A DNA stretch of 64,000 nt, taken from positions 992,001-1,056,000 of the forward strand of contig NZ_JAFBBS010000001.1 in assembly GCF_016907315.1 (NCBI RefSeq). The letters run 5' to 3'. Position 1 is the stretch's first letter, and the number at the start of each line of letters is the position of its first letter. The translations under genes were made by a program, and so were the position numbers. The stretch is from Microbacterium esteraromaticum (GTDB taxonomy: Bacteria > Actinomycetota > Actinomycetes > Actinomycetales > Microbacteriaceae). The notes beneath the pieces are model-generated. The model made no database searches, was not told the origin of the DNA, and saw only the letters and a list, made by a program, of their open reading frames with translations. Positions 35,489 to 43,633 of this stretch are shown here, in pieces.

Positions 35489-36505
35489 TCAGATCAGCCC
35501 GATGTTCTTCAGAGTTCCGGTGACGTCGGAGATGTTCTCCTCGAGGAAGGCGTCGAACTCGTCGCCCGCGAGGAAGGCATCCGTCCACCCCTTGGTCTCG
35601 AGCTCCGCCGCCCACGCGTCGGAGTCGTGCATCTCGGTGACGATGCGCTCGAGCTCGGCGCGGTCGGCGTCGGAGATGCCACCGGGTGCGACGACGCCAC
35701 GCCAGTTCGTCAGCACGACGTCGTAGCCGGCGTCGGTGATCGTGGGGACGTCGGCGAGCGACTCGACCGGCTCGGCCGACGACACGGCGAGCGCGCGCAT
35801 CGAACCGTCCTCGATGTACTGCAGGAACTCGCCGACGCCCGAGATGCCGGCGGCGACCTTGTTGCCGACGAGCAGCGAGACCGCCTCGCCGCCGCCGGAG
35901 TTCGGGGTGTAGTTCAGCTTCGACGGGATGTCGGCGCCGTCCACGCCCGCCTCCTCGAGCAGGAGGCCTGCGAGAATGTGGTCGGCGCCACCGGCCGATC
36001 CACCGGTGACGGTGACCTCCTGGCCCTTGTCGACGATGTCCTCGACCAGGTCCTCGAGGGTGTCGTACTTCGACTTCTCGGGTACGACGACGACGAGCGG
36101 CTCATCGGTCAGGCGCGCGATCGGGGTGGTGTCCTCGAGGCGCACGGCCGAGGCGTTCGTCTCGATCGCGCCGACCATCACCAGCCCCATGACCATCAGC
36201 GTCGCCGGGTCCTTCTCGTTGGCGAGCTGGGCGAGGCCGACCGTTCCGCCTGCGCCGCCGACGTTGGTGACGGCTGCGGCGCCGGTGATCTTGTCGTCGG
36301 TGAGCACCTTCGACATCGATCGGCCGGTCTGGTCCCAACCGCCACCGGGGTCTGCGGGAACGATGAGCGAGACGTCGTCGAACGACGAGGCCTCGCCCTT
36401 GCCGTCGGCGCCGGGGGCCGGGGATGCGTTCTGCGACGAGCAACCGGCGAGTGCGAGTGCGGCCATCGCCGCGACGGCGACGAGAGCGGTGCGTGACTTC
36501 TTCAT
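35489..36505 (-). CDS. tctC: Tripartite tricarboxylate transporter substrate-binding lipoprotein TctC
   Basis: 338 aa. A signal peptide with lipobox LAGC (cleavage before Cys22) anchors it to the outer face of the membrane. Conserved TctC parts are IVPADPGGGWDQTGRSM, NVGGAGGTVGLAQLANEKD, GGSAGGADHILAGLLLEEAG, GEAVSLLVGNKVAAGISGV and VLTNWRGVVAPGGISDADRA. It captures a di- or tricarboxylate or a similar organic acid. It is the first gene of tctCBA, with AAGGAGGAG upstream, and is divergent from the sensor-regulator fusion. Confidence 0.95.
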   Translation of the reverse strand: MKKSRTALVAVAAMAALALAGCSSQNASPAPGADGKGEASSFDDVSLIVPADPGGGWDQTGRSMSKVLTDDKITGAAAVTNVGGAGGTVGLAQLANEKDPATLMVMGLVMVGAIETNASAVRLEDTTPIARLTDEPLVVVVPEKSKYDTLEDLVEDIVDKGQEVTVTGGSAGGADHILAGLLLEEAGVDGADIPSKLNYTPNSGGGEAVSLLVGNKVAAGISGVGEFLQYIEDGSMRALAVSSAEPVESLADVPTITDAGYDVVLTNWRGVVAPGGISDADRAELERIVTEMHDSDAWAAELETKGWTDAFLAGDEFDAFLEENISDVTGTLKNIGLI

Positions 36506-36573
36506 GCGCTCCTCCTTGAGCGTGTAGGGATGCTGGAAACCGTATGCACCCGGAAGGCGCCGGATCTGCTTCT

Positions 36574-36607
36574 GAAATCATTGGTCGGGCTTTCGAAAGT
36601 ATTGGTC
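36574..36607. promoter_or_regulatory. Two 13-bp direct repeats 21 bp apart between tctC and its regulator
   Basis: GAAATCATTGGTC (36574-36586) and GAAAGTATTGGTC (36595-36607) match at 11 of 13 positions. A start-to-start distance of 21 bp puts them on the same face of the helix. They are AT-rich in GC-rich surroundings and lie in the divergent region, so they are candidate binding sites for the adjacent winged-helix regulator. Confidence 0.6.
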
Positions 36608-36663
36608 TCGGATGCCCGGCGTCGGCCTGTTCCGCTCCTCGCGTGCGCGGGGAGAATGGCTGT

Positions 36664-37932
36664 GTGGCCTCGAAGATGATGCGCGCGTCGCAGATGACGC
36701 ACGGCGGTATGTCGCTGCGGGTGCAGCTGATCCTGCTGCAGGCGCTGATCGTCGCCGTCGTCACCCTGATCGCCGGAGTCACCGCCGGGGTCATCCAGGC
36801 GCACACGGTGCGCGACGCGTACGAAGACCGCATGCTCGCCGTGGCGCAGTCCATCGCCTCCATGCCCGCGGTGCTCGACGCGTTCGACGATGCCGATCCC
36901 TCGGCGACGATGCAGCCCCTCGCCGAGACCATCCGCCGGGCATCCGACCTGACGTACGTCGTGATCGCCGACGCCGACGGCATCCGCTTCTCGCACCCCA
37001 ACCCCGACCTGATCGGGAAGAAGGTCTCGACCTCCGCCGCCGTGCCGCTCTCCGGCGAGATCTACATGGGCACGCAGACGGGCACGCTGGGCCCGTCGTG
37101 GCGCGTGAAGGTTCCCGTCTTCGACGGCTCAGACGTCATCGGCACGGTGTCGGTCGGAATCCTCGAGTCGCAGGGCACGGGCGAGTTCGTGGGCAACCTC
37201 GCGTGGATCATCGGCGCCATGCTCGCTGCAGTCGTGCTGGGCATCTTCGGCTCGGCCTGGGTCACCGCGGTGATCCGCCGCCGCATCCAGCTGCTCGAGC
37301 CCCACGAGATCGCCGCCCTCGTGCGCAACCAGGAGACCACTCTGCACGGCCTCAGCGAGGGCGTGATCACGGTCGACGCCGAGGGGACCATCACCCTCGC
37401 GAACGACGCCGCGGCTCGCCTGCTCGGCGCGGATGCCGGGGAGCTCACCGGCGCTGCGGCGGCCGACGTGCTGGATGAGGAGCTGCTCGCCGTGCTGCGC
37501 GACGGCGAGGACGCCGGGCGTCCGGTGATCGTCGGCAGCCACGTGCTGGTCGCGCGCGGCACCGGATCGCGGGTGGACGGCGAACCGGTGGATGCCACCC
37601 TGCTGCTGCGCGACCACACCGAGCTGCATGATGTCGTCCGACGGGTCGAGGCTGCAGACGCGATCATCGCCTTCCGTCGGCGTGCGGGTCTGCCCAAGGG
37701 GCTCAGCGCCGAGACGCTCGACCGCACAGCGACAGCGCTGGCGCAGCATCCGGATTCGTCCGCGGCCGAGCTGGCCGAGGTGCTGGGCATGTCGAGGGTG
37801 AGCGCCAGACGATACCTCGAGCATCTCGCGTCCACGGGGCGGGCGGCGCGCTCTCTCGACTACTCGACCAAGGGACGCCCTGGCACCCGCTACCGAACTA
37901 TTGAGACCGTGTCTCAGGGCATGCGAGACTGA
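36664..37932 (+). CDS. Membrane sensor-transcription regulator fusion: CitA-like Cache and PAS joined to CitB-like winged helix
   Basis: 422 aa from GTG with GGGGAGA upstream. Domains in order: transmembrane helix (~22-43); extracytoplasmic Cache-type sensor (~44-175, with VVIADADGIRFSHPNPDLIG and WRVKVPVFDGSDVIGTVSVG); second helix (~179-205); PAS (~220-318, TTLHGLSEGVITVDAEGTIT). These match the input half of CitA/DcuS kinases. After LLLRDHTELHDV there is no phospho-acceptor His helix and no ATPase domain. Within ~20 residues the sequence becomes the output half of a CitB/DpiA-type response regulator: GLPKGLSAETL (342-352), the helix-turn-helix SSAAELAEVLGMSRVSARRY (365-384), and GRPGTRYR. 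No receiver domain is present. It is divergent from tctCBA, whose expression it probably controls, and 36 nt upstream of the CoA ligase gene. Confidence 0.85.
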   Translation: MASKMMRASQMTHGGMSLRVQLILLQALIVAVVTLIAGVTAGVIQAHTVRDAYEDRMLAVAQSIASMPAVLDAFDDADPSATMQPLAETIRRASDLTYVVIADADGIRFSHPNPDLIGKKVSTSAAVPLSGEIYMGTQTGTLGPSWRVKVPVFDGSDVIGTVSVGILESQGTGEFVGNLAWIIGAMLAAVVLGIFGSAWVTAVIRRRIQLLEPHEIAALVRNQETTLHGLSEGVITVDAEGTITLANDAAARLLGADAGELTGAAAADVLDEELLAVLRDGEDAGRPVIVGSHVLVARGTGSRVDGEPVDATLLLRDHTELHDVVRRVEAADAIIAFRRRAGLPKGLSAETLDRTATALAQHPDSSAAELAEVLGMSRVSARRYLEHLASTGRAARSLDYSTKGRPGTRYRTIETVSQGMRD

Positions 37933-37968
37933 CTCTCAGAAGCCGCCCGCTTGATCGAAGGAGATCAC

Positions 37969-39546
37969 ATGCTTCGCAGCCCGCTTCCCGACGTCGAGAT
38001 CCCTGACGTCTCGATCTACGACTACCTGTTCTCCGACCTCGATGAGAGCACGCTCGACTCGGTCGCCATCGTCGACGGCATGACCGGCGCAGAGACCACC
38101 TATCGGCAGCTCGTGGCGCAGATCGGCCTCTTCGCCGGTGCCCTCGCCGCCCGCGGAATCGGCATCGGCGACCGCATCGGCGTGCTCTGCCCGAACGTCC
38201 CGGCCTTCGCGACGGTGTTCCACGGGATCCTTCGGGCAGGAGCCACCGCCACGACCATCAACTCGCTCTACACCGCCGGCGAGATCGCCGACCAGCTCGA
38301 AGACGCGGGCGCGGCGTGGCTGGTCACGGTGTCGCCCCTTCTCGCAGGCGCGAAGGCGGCCGCCGAGCGCCGCGGCATCGCCGACGACCACGTCATCGTC
38401 CTCGACGGCGCCGACGGGCACCCCAGCCTGCGTGACCTGCTCAGCGAGGGGCACGCTGCCCCCGAGGTGACGTTCGACCCCCGCACGCACCTGGCCGTGC
38501 TGCCCTACTCGTCGGGTACCACCGGTCGCCCGAAGGGCGTGATGCTCACCCACCGCAACCTCATCGCGAACGTCGCCCAGTGCCGCCCCGTGCTCGACGT
38601 GGATCACACCGACCGTGTGCTGGCCGTGCTGCCCTTCTTCCACATCTACGGCATGACCGTGCTGCTCAACTTCGCGCTCCGCCAGCGCGCCGGGCTCGTC
38701 ACCATGCCGAAGTTCGACCTGGTCGAGTTCCTGCGCATCATCGCCGAGCACCGCACCACGTGGGTGTTCGTCGCCCCGCCGATCGCGGTCGCGCTGGCCA
38801 AGCATCCCGTCGTCGACGACTACGACCTGTCTGCCGTGAAGGTGATCTTCTCGGGCGCCGCGCCCCTCGACGGCGCACTCGCCGCAGCCGTGGCAACGCG
38901 CCTCGACTGCGAGGTCGTGCAGGGCTACGGCATGACCGAGACGAGCCCCGCGGTCAATCTGATCCCCGCGGGCCATCCCGAGATCGACAAGGCGTCGATC
39001 GGCCCGCTGGTGCCCAACACCGAAGCGCGGCTCGTCGACCCCGAGACCGGCTCCGACGTCGAGGTGCCCGCAGACGGCGTGAGCGCGCCCGGCGAGCTCT
39101 GGGTGCGAGGACCGCAGGTCATGGTCGGGTACCTGAACAGGCCCGAGGCCACCGCAGACATCCTGGACGACGACGGCTGGCTGCATACGGGCGACATCGC
39201 CACCGCGTCGTCCGACGGCATCTTCCGCATCGTCGATCGTCTGAAGGAGCTCATCAAGTACAAGGGCTACCAGGTCGCACCCGCCGTGCTCGAAGCGGTG
39301 CTGCTCGAGCATCCCCTGATCGCGGACGCCGCAGTGATCGGCGCGAGCGACGAAGACGGCCAGGAGGTGCCCAGAGCATATGTCGTGCGTCAGGGCGGTG
39401 CAGAGCTCTCGGCGGAACAGGTCATGGAGTTCGTGGCGTCGAAGGTCGCACCTCACGAGAAGGTGCGACAGGTCGAGTTCATCGACGGCATCCCGAAGTC
39501 GGCGTCGGGGAAGATCCTGCGCAAAGACCTGCGCGCCCGCGTCTGA
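37969..39546 (+). CDS. Acyl-CoA synthetase (4-coumarate-CoA ligase-like)
   Basis: 525 aa from ATG with GGAGAT upstream; an in-frame start 18 nt earlier is less likely. ANL-superfamily motifs: YSSGTTGRPKGVMLTHRNL (ATP binding), QGYGMTETSP, WLHTGDIA, RLKELIKYKGYQVAPA, and the catalytic Lys in PKSASGKILRKDL. It adenylates a carboxylic acid and transfers it to CoA. Since it follows the tct regulator by 36 nt, its substrate may be the acid imported by TctABC; this is inference. Confidence 0.92.
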   Translation: MLRSPLPDVEIPDVSIYDYLFSDLDESTLDSVAIVDGMTGAETTYRQLVAQIGLFAGALAARGIGIGDRIGVLCPNVPAFATVFHGILRAGATATTINSLYTAGEIADQLEDAGAAWLVTVSPLLAGAKAAAERRGIADDHVIVLDGADGHPSLRDLLSEGHAAPEVTFDPRTHLAVLPYSSGTTGRPKGVMLTHRNLIANVAQCRPVLDVDHTDRVLAVLPFFHIYGMTVLLNFALRQRAGLVTMPKFDLVEFLRIIAEHRTTWVFVAPPIAVALAKHPVVDDYDLSAVKVIFSGAAPLDGALAAAVATRLDCEVVQGYGMTETSPAVNLIPAGHPEIDKASIGPLVPNTEARLVDPETGSDVEVPADGVSAPGELWVRGPQVMVGYLNRPEATADILDDDGWLHTGDIATASSDGIFRIVDRLKELIKYKGYQVAPAVLEAVLLEHPLIADAAVIGASDEDGQEVPRAYVVRQGGAELSAEQVMEFVASKVAPHEKVRQVEFIDGIPKSASGKILRKDLRARV

Positions 39547-39618
39547 CCCGCGCGCGATCCCCCGCCCGCGAGCGGGACCGGTCGCCGATCGAGCCGAAGA
39601 CAGTGGCCGAGCGGACAC

Positions 39619-39657
39619 GAAGAAGCCCGCCACCGGCGAACGGTGACGGGCTTCTTC
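39619..39657. terminator. Bidirectional terminator between the CoA ligase gene and rplQ
   Basis: A 16-bp stem with one mismatch (39619-39634 with 39642-39657) and a 7-nt loop. GAAGAAGCCCG/CGGGCTTCTTC gives short A/U-rich ends on both sides, suiting termination in both directions. Confidence 0.85.
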
Positions 39658-39672
39658 GACGCGGGGAAGGTC

Positions 39673-40188
39673 TTACTCGGCCTTCTCCTCGGCGGGAGCC
39701 TCGGTGGTCTCCTCAGCGGCCTCGACCGGAGCCTCGGTGGTCTCCTCGACGGGAGCCTCCTCGGTCTTCTCGGCCTTGGGCGCCTCAGCCTTGGCAGCCG
39801 GCTTCGCAGCCTTCTTCTTCGGGGTGACGGGCTCGAGAACGAGCTCGATCACGGCCATGGGCGCGTTGTCACCCTTGCGGTTGCCGACCTTGACGATGCG
39901 GGTGTAGCCACCCTCACGGTCAGCGACCAGCGGCGCGATGTCGTTGAACAGCGCGTGAGCGGCGTCCTTGTTCGAGCGCAGCACGGTCAGAGCACGGCGA
40001 CGCGCGTGCAGGTCGCCGCGCTTGCCGAGCGTGATCAGGCGCTCGGCGAGCGGACGCAGGCGCTTCGCCTTGGTCTCGGTCGTCTTGATCGACTTGTGGG
40101 TGAAGAGCTGTGCAGCGAGGTTGGCAAGCAGCAGGCGCTCGTGTGCGGGGCCGCCTCCGAGGCGGGGACCCTTGGTGGGCTTGGGCAT
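39673..40188 (-). CDS. rplQ: 50S ribosomal protein L17
   Basis: 171 aa. The core (residues 1-~120, [24 protein letters not shown] to APMAVIELV) is followed by a ~50-residue Lys/Ala then Glu/Thr/Ala-rich extension common in Microbacteriaceae. It is the last gene of the rpsM-rpsK-rpoA-rplQ group. A truA gene, often next in actinobacteria, is not present; a terminator follows. Confidence 0.97.
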   Translation of the reverse strand: MPKPTKGPRLGGGPAHERLLLANLAAQLFTHKSIKTTETKAKRLRPLAERLITLGKRGDLHARRRALTVLRSNKDAAHALFNDIAPLVADREGGYTRIVKVGNRKGDNAPMAVIELVLEPVTPKKKAAKPAAKAEAPKAEKTEEAPVEETTEAPVEAAEETTEAPAEEKAE

Positions 40189-40223
40189 AATCGTCTAACT
40201 CCTGGTCAGAAAGAGGTCGGGTT

Positions 40224-41213
40224 TCAGAAGGATTCGTCTTCGCCTGCGCTGTAGAAGTGGGCGCCGTCGAAACCGGGCACCGAATCCTTCAGCGACAGAC
40301 CGAGCGAGACGAGCTTGTCGCGCACCTCGTCGACCGACTTCTGTCCGAAATTGCGGATGTTCATCAGCTGCGTCTCAGAAAGGGCCACCAGCTCCGAGAC
40401 GGTGTTGATGCCCTCGCGCTTGAGGCAGTTGTACGAGCGCACCGACAGATCGAGGTCCTCGATCGGCATGGAGAGCTCGCTGGAGAGCACAGCCTCGACC
40501 GGCGCGGGGCCGATCTCGATGCCCTCAGCCTCGACGTTCAGCTCGCGGGCGAGGCCGAACAGCTCGGTGAGGGTCTTGGCTGCGGATGCGACCGCGTCGC
40601 GCGGGAGGATCGACGACTTGGTCTCGACGTCCAGCACGAGCTTGTCGAAGTCGGTGCGCTCACCGGCACGGGTGGCGTCGACGCGGTAGCTGACCTTGAG
40701 CACCGGCGAGTAGATCGAGTCGACCGGGATCTGGCCGGCCTCTGCGTACTCGTTGCGGTTCTGAGCTGCCGAGACGTAGCCGCGGCCGCGCTCGATGGTC
40801 AGCTCGAGCTCGAAGCGAGCGGTGTCGTTGAGCGTCGCGATGACCAGGTCGGGGTTGTGCACCTCGACACCCGCCGGAGCGGAGATGTCGGCTGCGGTGA
40901 CCTCGCCGGAGCCCGTCTTGCGCAGGTACGCGGTGATGGGCTCGTCGCGCTCGCTGGAGACGACCAGCTGCTTGATGTTGAGGATGATCTCGGTGACGTC
41001 CTCCTTCACACCGGGGATCGTGCTGAACTCGTGCAGCACGCCGTCGATGCGAATGGTGGTGACCGATGCGCCGGGGATCGACGACAGCAGGCTGCGACGC
41101 AGCGCGTTGCCGATCGTGTATCCGAATCCGGGCTCCAGCGGCTCGATGACGAACCGGCTGCGGTTCTCGGAGATCTTCTCCTCGGTGAGAGTGGGACGCT
41201 GTGCGATGAGCAC
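40224..41213 (-). CDS. rpoA: DNA-directed RNA polymerase subunit alpha
   Basis: 329 aa. The N-terminal dimerisation domain ([41 protein letters not shown] split over two stretches) and the C-terminal domain ([37 protein letters not shown]) are complete. The latter contacts UP elements and activators. The ending ASEDE-like AGEDESF is acidic. It lies between rpsK and rplQ, as usual; 128 nt with a hairpin separate it from rpsK. Confidence 0.98.
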   Translation of the reverse strand: MLIAQRPTLTEEKISENRSRFVIEPLEPGFGYTIGNALRRSLLSSIPGASVTTIRIDGVLHEFSTIPGVKEDVTEIILNIKQLVVSSERDEPITAYLRKTGSGEVTAADISAPAGVEVHNPDLVIATLNDTARFELELTIERGRGYVSAAQNRNEYAEAGQIPVDSIYSPVLKVSYRVDATRAGERTDFDKLVLDVETKSSILPRDAVASAAKTLTELFGLARELNVEAEGIEIGPAPVEAVLSSELSMPIEDLDLSVRSYNCLKREGINTVSELVALSETQLMNIRNFGQKSVDEVRDKLVSLGLSLKDSVPGFDGAHFYSAGEDESF

Positions 41214-41292
41214 TATGTGTTCCTTTCGATCACATGCCCGCTATATGACATGTGTGGGGTGAGGTCTGAAGTTGTGGAAAATCTGGGGGCGG

Positions 41293-41334
41293 GTCTGCCC
41301 TTCCCGCGCCCGCGAGGGCTCAGGAAGGGCAGAC
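41293..41334 (-). terminator. Hairpin between rpsK and rpoA (attenuator or terminator)
   Basis: GTCTGCCCTTCC (41293-41304) pairs perfectly with GGAAGGGCAGAC (41323-41334), 8 nt after the rpsK stop. It may reduce read-through into rpoA or mark an RNA processing site. Confidence 0.55.
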
Positions 41335-41341
41335 TGCGAGA

Positions 41342-41740
41342 TCAGACGCGGCGGCGCTTCGGCGGGCGGCAGCCGTTGTGCGCCTGAGGCGTGACGTCCT
41401 GAATGGACCCCACCTCGAGGCCGGCGGCCTGCAGCGAGCGGATCGCGGTCTCGCGGCCCGAACCCGGACCCTTCACGAAGACGTCGACCTTCTTGACGCC
41501 GTGCTCGGCAGCCTGGCGAGCAGCGGACTCCGCTGCCATGCCTGCGGCGTAGGGCGTCGACTTGCGCGAGCCCTTGAAGCCCACGCCACCCGACGATGCC
41601 CAGCTGATGACAGCGCCGGACGGGTCGGTGATCGAGACGATGGTGTTGTTGAACGTCGACTTGATGTGGGCCTGGCCCAGCGCGATGTTCTTCTTTTCCT
41701 TGCGGCGCGGCTTGCGCGCGGCGGCCTTGGGTGCAGCCAT
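41342..41740 (-). CDS. rpsK: 30S ribosomal protein S11
   Basis: 132 aa. Signature parts are [38 protein letters not shown], and the C-terminal [19 protein letters not shown]11 binds 16S rRNA at the platform near the mRNA exit. It lies 27 nt after rpsM in the alpha-type group. Confidence 0.98.
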   Translation of the reverse strand: MAAPKAAARKPRRKEKKNIALGQAHIKSTFNNTIVSITDPSGAVISWASSGGVGFKGSRKSTPYAAGMAAESAARQAAEHGVKKVDVFVKGPGSGRETAIRSLQAAGLEVGSIQDVTPQAHNGCRPPKRRRV

Positions 41741-41767
41741 GAAAGTGTTCTCCTATTCCCTGGCCGC

Positions 41768-42142
41768 TTAGCGGGCCTTCTTCTTACCGGCGACCGTGCG
41801 CTTCGGTCCCTTGCGGGTACGAGCGTTGGTCTTGGTGCGCTGACCGCGGACCGGAAGGCCACGACGGTGACGAAGACCCTCGTAGGAGCCGATCTCGACC
41901 TTGCGGCGGATGTCGGCGGCGACCTCGCGGCGCAGGTCACCCTCCACCTTGTAGTTGCCTTCGATGTGGTCGCGCAGTGCGACGAGCTGCTCGTCGGTGA
42001 GGTCCTTGACGCGGATCGACTCGTCGATCTCGGTCGCCTTGAGGATCTCGACGGAGCGGGTACGGCCGATGCCGTAGATGTAGGTGAGGGCGATCACCAC
42101 GCGCTTGTCGCGCGGGATGTCAACGCCGGCAAGACGTGCCAT
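41768..42142 (-). CDS. rpsM: 30S ribosomal protein S13
   Basis: 124 aa from [20 protein letters not shown] with GGAG upstream. It binds at the small-subunit head and contacts P-site tRNA and the large subunit. The helix-turn-helix-like [37 protein letters not shown] and the basic tail [14 protein letters not shown] are present. It lies 161 nt after rpmJ, in a stretch that holds only a GCAGCATC/GATGCTGC pairing. Confidence 0.97.
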   Translation of the reverse strand: MARLAGVDIPRDKRVVIALTYIYGIGRTRSVEILKATEIDESIRVKDLTDEQLVALRDHIEGNYKVEGDLRREVAADIRRKVEIGSYEGLRHRRGLPVRGQRTKTNARTRKGPKRTVAGKKKAR

Positions 42143-42303
42143 GCGGTTCTCCTGGAGTGTTGTGGAGGTGTGGAGCAGCATCCGGTCCCGGGCCTCCGCC
42201 CCGAGGTGTCCCCCGCTCGCGCGGGTTCCGATGCTGCCTTGTTTTCGATATTGAGTTGTTCAGATGCCGGGCCGGATGCCGGAGCAGACGGCCCGACCCC
42301 TGC

Positions 42304-42420
42304 TCAGCCCTGGCGCTGCTTGTGACGCGGGTTCGACTTGCAGATCACCATGACGCGACCGTGACGACGGATCACGCGGCAGTGGTCGCAGATGGGCTTG
42401 ACGCTGGGGTTGACCTTCAT
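42304..42420 (-). CDS. rpmJ: 50S ribosomal protein L36
   Basis: 38 aa. It begins [19 protein letters not shown] and ends in HKQRQG. The zinc-binding set is present as C-x2-C (CDHC), then Cys27 and His32, so this is the zinc-containing form. L36 binds 23S rRNA near the peptidyl transferase region. It lies between infA and rpsM, the common actinobacterial place. Confidence 0.96.
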   Translation of the reverse strand: MKVNPSVKPICDHCRVIRRHGRVMVICKSNPRHKQRQG

Positions 42421-42485
42421 GATGTTTCCTGTTCGCTGTCTTCACCGGGCAGGCGGAATCGCCTGAGGTGTTACTTCTCGACCGA

Positions 42486-42707
42486 TCAGCGGTAGCGGTA
42501 GACGATGCGCCCGCGAGTCAGGTCGTAGGGCGAGAGCTCCACGACCACGCGGTCCTCAGGGATGATGCGGATGTAGTTCTGCCGCATCTTTCCGGAGATC
42601 GTTGCAAGAACCTTGTGTCCGTTGCTGAGCTCAACGCGGAACATCGCGTTGGGAAGAGCCTCGGAGATCACGCCCTCGATCTCGATGACACCGTCTTTCT
42701 TAGCCAT
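42486..42707 (-). CDS. infA: Translation initiation factor IF-1
   Basis: 73 aa, from [20 protein letters not shown]. The S1-like OB fold is intact ([40 protein letters not shown]). IF-1 occupies the ribosomal A site during initiation. It begins the infA-rpmJ-rpsM-rpsK unit and has its own promoter at 42815-42843. Confidence 0.98.
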   Translation of the reverse strand: MAKKDGVIEIEGVISEALPNAMFRVELSNGHKVLATISGKMRQNYIRIIPEDRVVVELSPYDLTRGRIVYRYR

Positions 42708-42814
42708 AGCCTCGCTGACGCTTCTGCAGACCGGTCGATCTGCGGTGGATGGGTGATGAGTGTGATGCCGCCCGTTCGGACACGCCAGAACAAGGCGCAA
42801 GGCACCAAAGATCT

Positions 42815-42843
42815 ATGATAGACCCTCGGTGCCCCTGCGGCAA
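42815..42843 (-). promoter_or_regulatory. Promoter for infA and following genes
   Basis: On the minus strand TTGCCG (-35) and TATCAT (-10) are 17 bp apart, a near-consensus housekeeping promoter ~108 nt before the infA start. The -35 lies close to the stop of the DsbA-like gene. Confidence 0.7.
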
Positions 42844-42859
42844 ATGCTGCCGGCCTCGA

Positions 42860-43519
42860 TCAGGGCAGCACCTTGGGGAGCTCGGTGTTGATGTCCTTGA
42901 TGTCGAGACGCTTGCCGTTGATCTCGACGGTGGGGGTGCCCGAGATCTCGTGGGCCTTGGCCTGTGCGGCGCCGTACTTGAGGTAGGTGCCCTCGTCGAT
43001 GCAGCTCGCGGCCTTGTCTGCGCCCACCTGCTCGGCGATCTGCTTCAGCTGGTCGTCCGTCAGGCCCGTCGACCCTTCTGCGGGCTGGTTCGCGAACAGC
43101 GTGTTGAGGAACTCGAGCGCCTTGTCGGAGTCCTTCTCGGCGACGCAGTACATGGCCGCAGCGGCGCGGGACGAGTAGTTGGTGCCCTGCGAGAGGTGGT
43201 CGAGGATCGCGATCGGGTGGATCTCGAGCGTGATGTCATCGGCTGCCGCTGCATCCTGCAGCTGCTGGCCGTACGCCTGCTCGAACGCGTTGCACGCCGG
43301 GCACATGAAGTCGACGTAGGTGGAGACCACGTCTTCGCCATCGCCGAAGGAGATCGCGCCGGTCTCGGAGTTGACGATGTCGCCCTTCGGCGCCGGGCCC
43401 GCGTCGGTGGCCTGATTGTTCAGCCAGACGACGACCGCGCCGAGCGCGACGAGCACGACGACGACGGCGATGGAGATTCCGATGGCAAACCAGTTGGGCT
43501 TGCTCTGGGCGTGGGCCAT
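42860..43519 (-). CDS. Membrane-anchored DsbA-like thiol-disulfide protein
   Basis: 219 aa. An N-terminal membrane anchor (~11-33, FAIGISIAVVVVLVALGAVV) precedes an extracytoplasmic thioredoxin/DsbA fold with the active site CPAC in VDFMCPACNAFEQAYG, and the cis-Pro loop in ISGTPTVEING. It probably oxidises or isomerises disulfides in exported proteins. A second Cys pair (AAAAMYCVAEK and AASCIDEG) may form a structural disulfide. It sits between map and infA on the same strand. Confidence 0.9.
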   Translation of the reverse strand: MAHAQSKPNWFAIGISIAVVVVLVALGAVVVWLNNQATDAGPAPKGDIVNSETGAISFGDGEDVVSTYVDFMCPACNAFEQAYGQQLQDAAAADDITLEIHPIAILDHLSQGTNYSSRAAAAMYCVAEKDSDKALEFLNTLFANQPAEGSTGLTDDQLKQIAEQVGADKAASCIDEGTYLKYGAAQAKAHEISGTPTVEINGKRLDIKDINTELPKVLP

Positions 43520-43633
43520 GACAGTCCGATCTTCAGCACTAAATTGTCGGAACCATTCTGCCCCGCGCACGCTATGCCTGCCATGTGAGCCGTCCGGCCG
43601 CACAGCGAGAGACGCACCCTCGCGACAGAGGCG

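Noticed and set aside
37600..37700. Frameshift or sequencing error creating the sensor-HTH fusion
   Set aside because: No frame change is needed: both halves are in the same frame, no stop is bypassed, and too little DNA is present to hold a kinase and receiver. A true deletion or natural fusion is preferred, though a collapsed assembly cannot be excluded from sequence alone.
42143..42303. A hidden small gene between rpmJ and rpsM
   Set aside because: No frame with a start, ribosome binding site and plausible composition; only a GCAGCATC/GATGCTGC pairing is seen.
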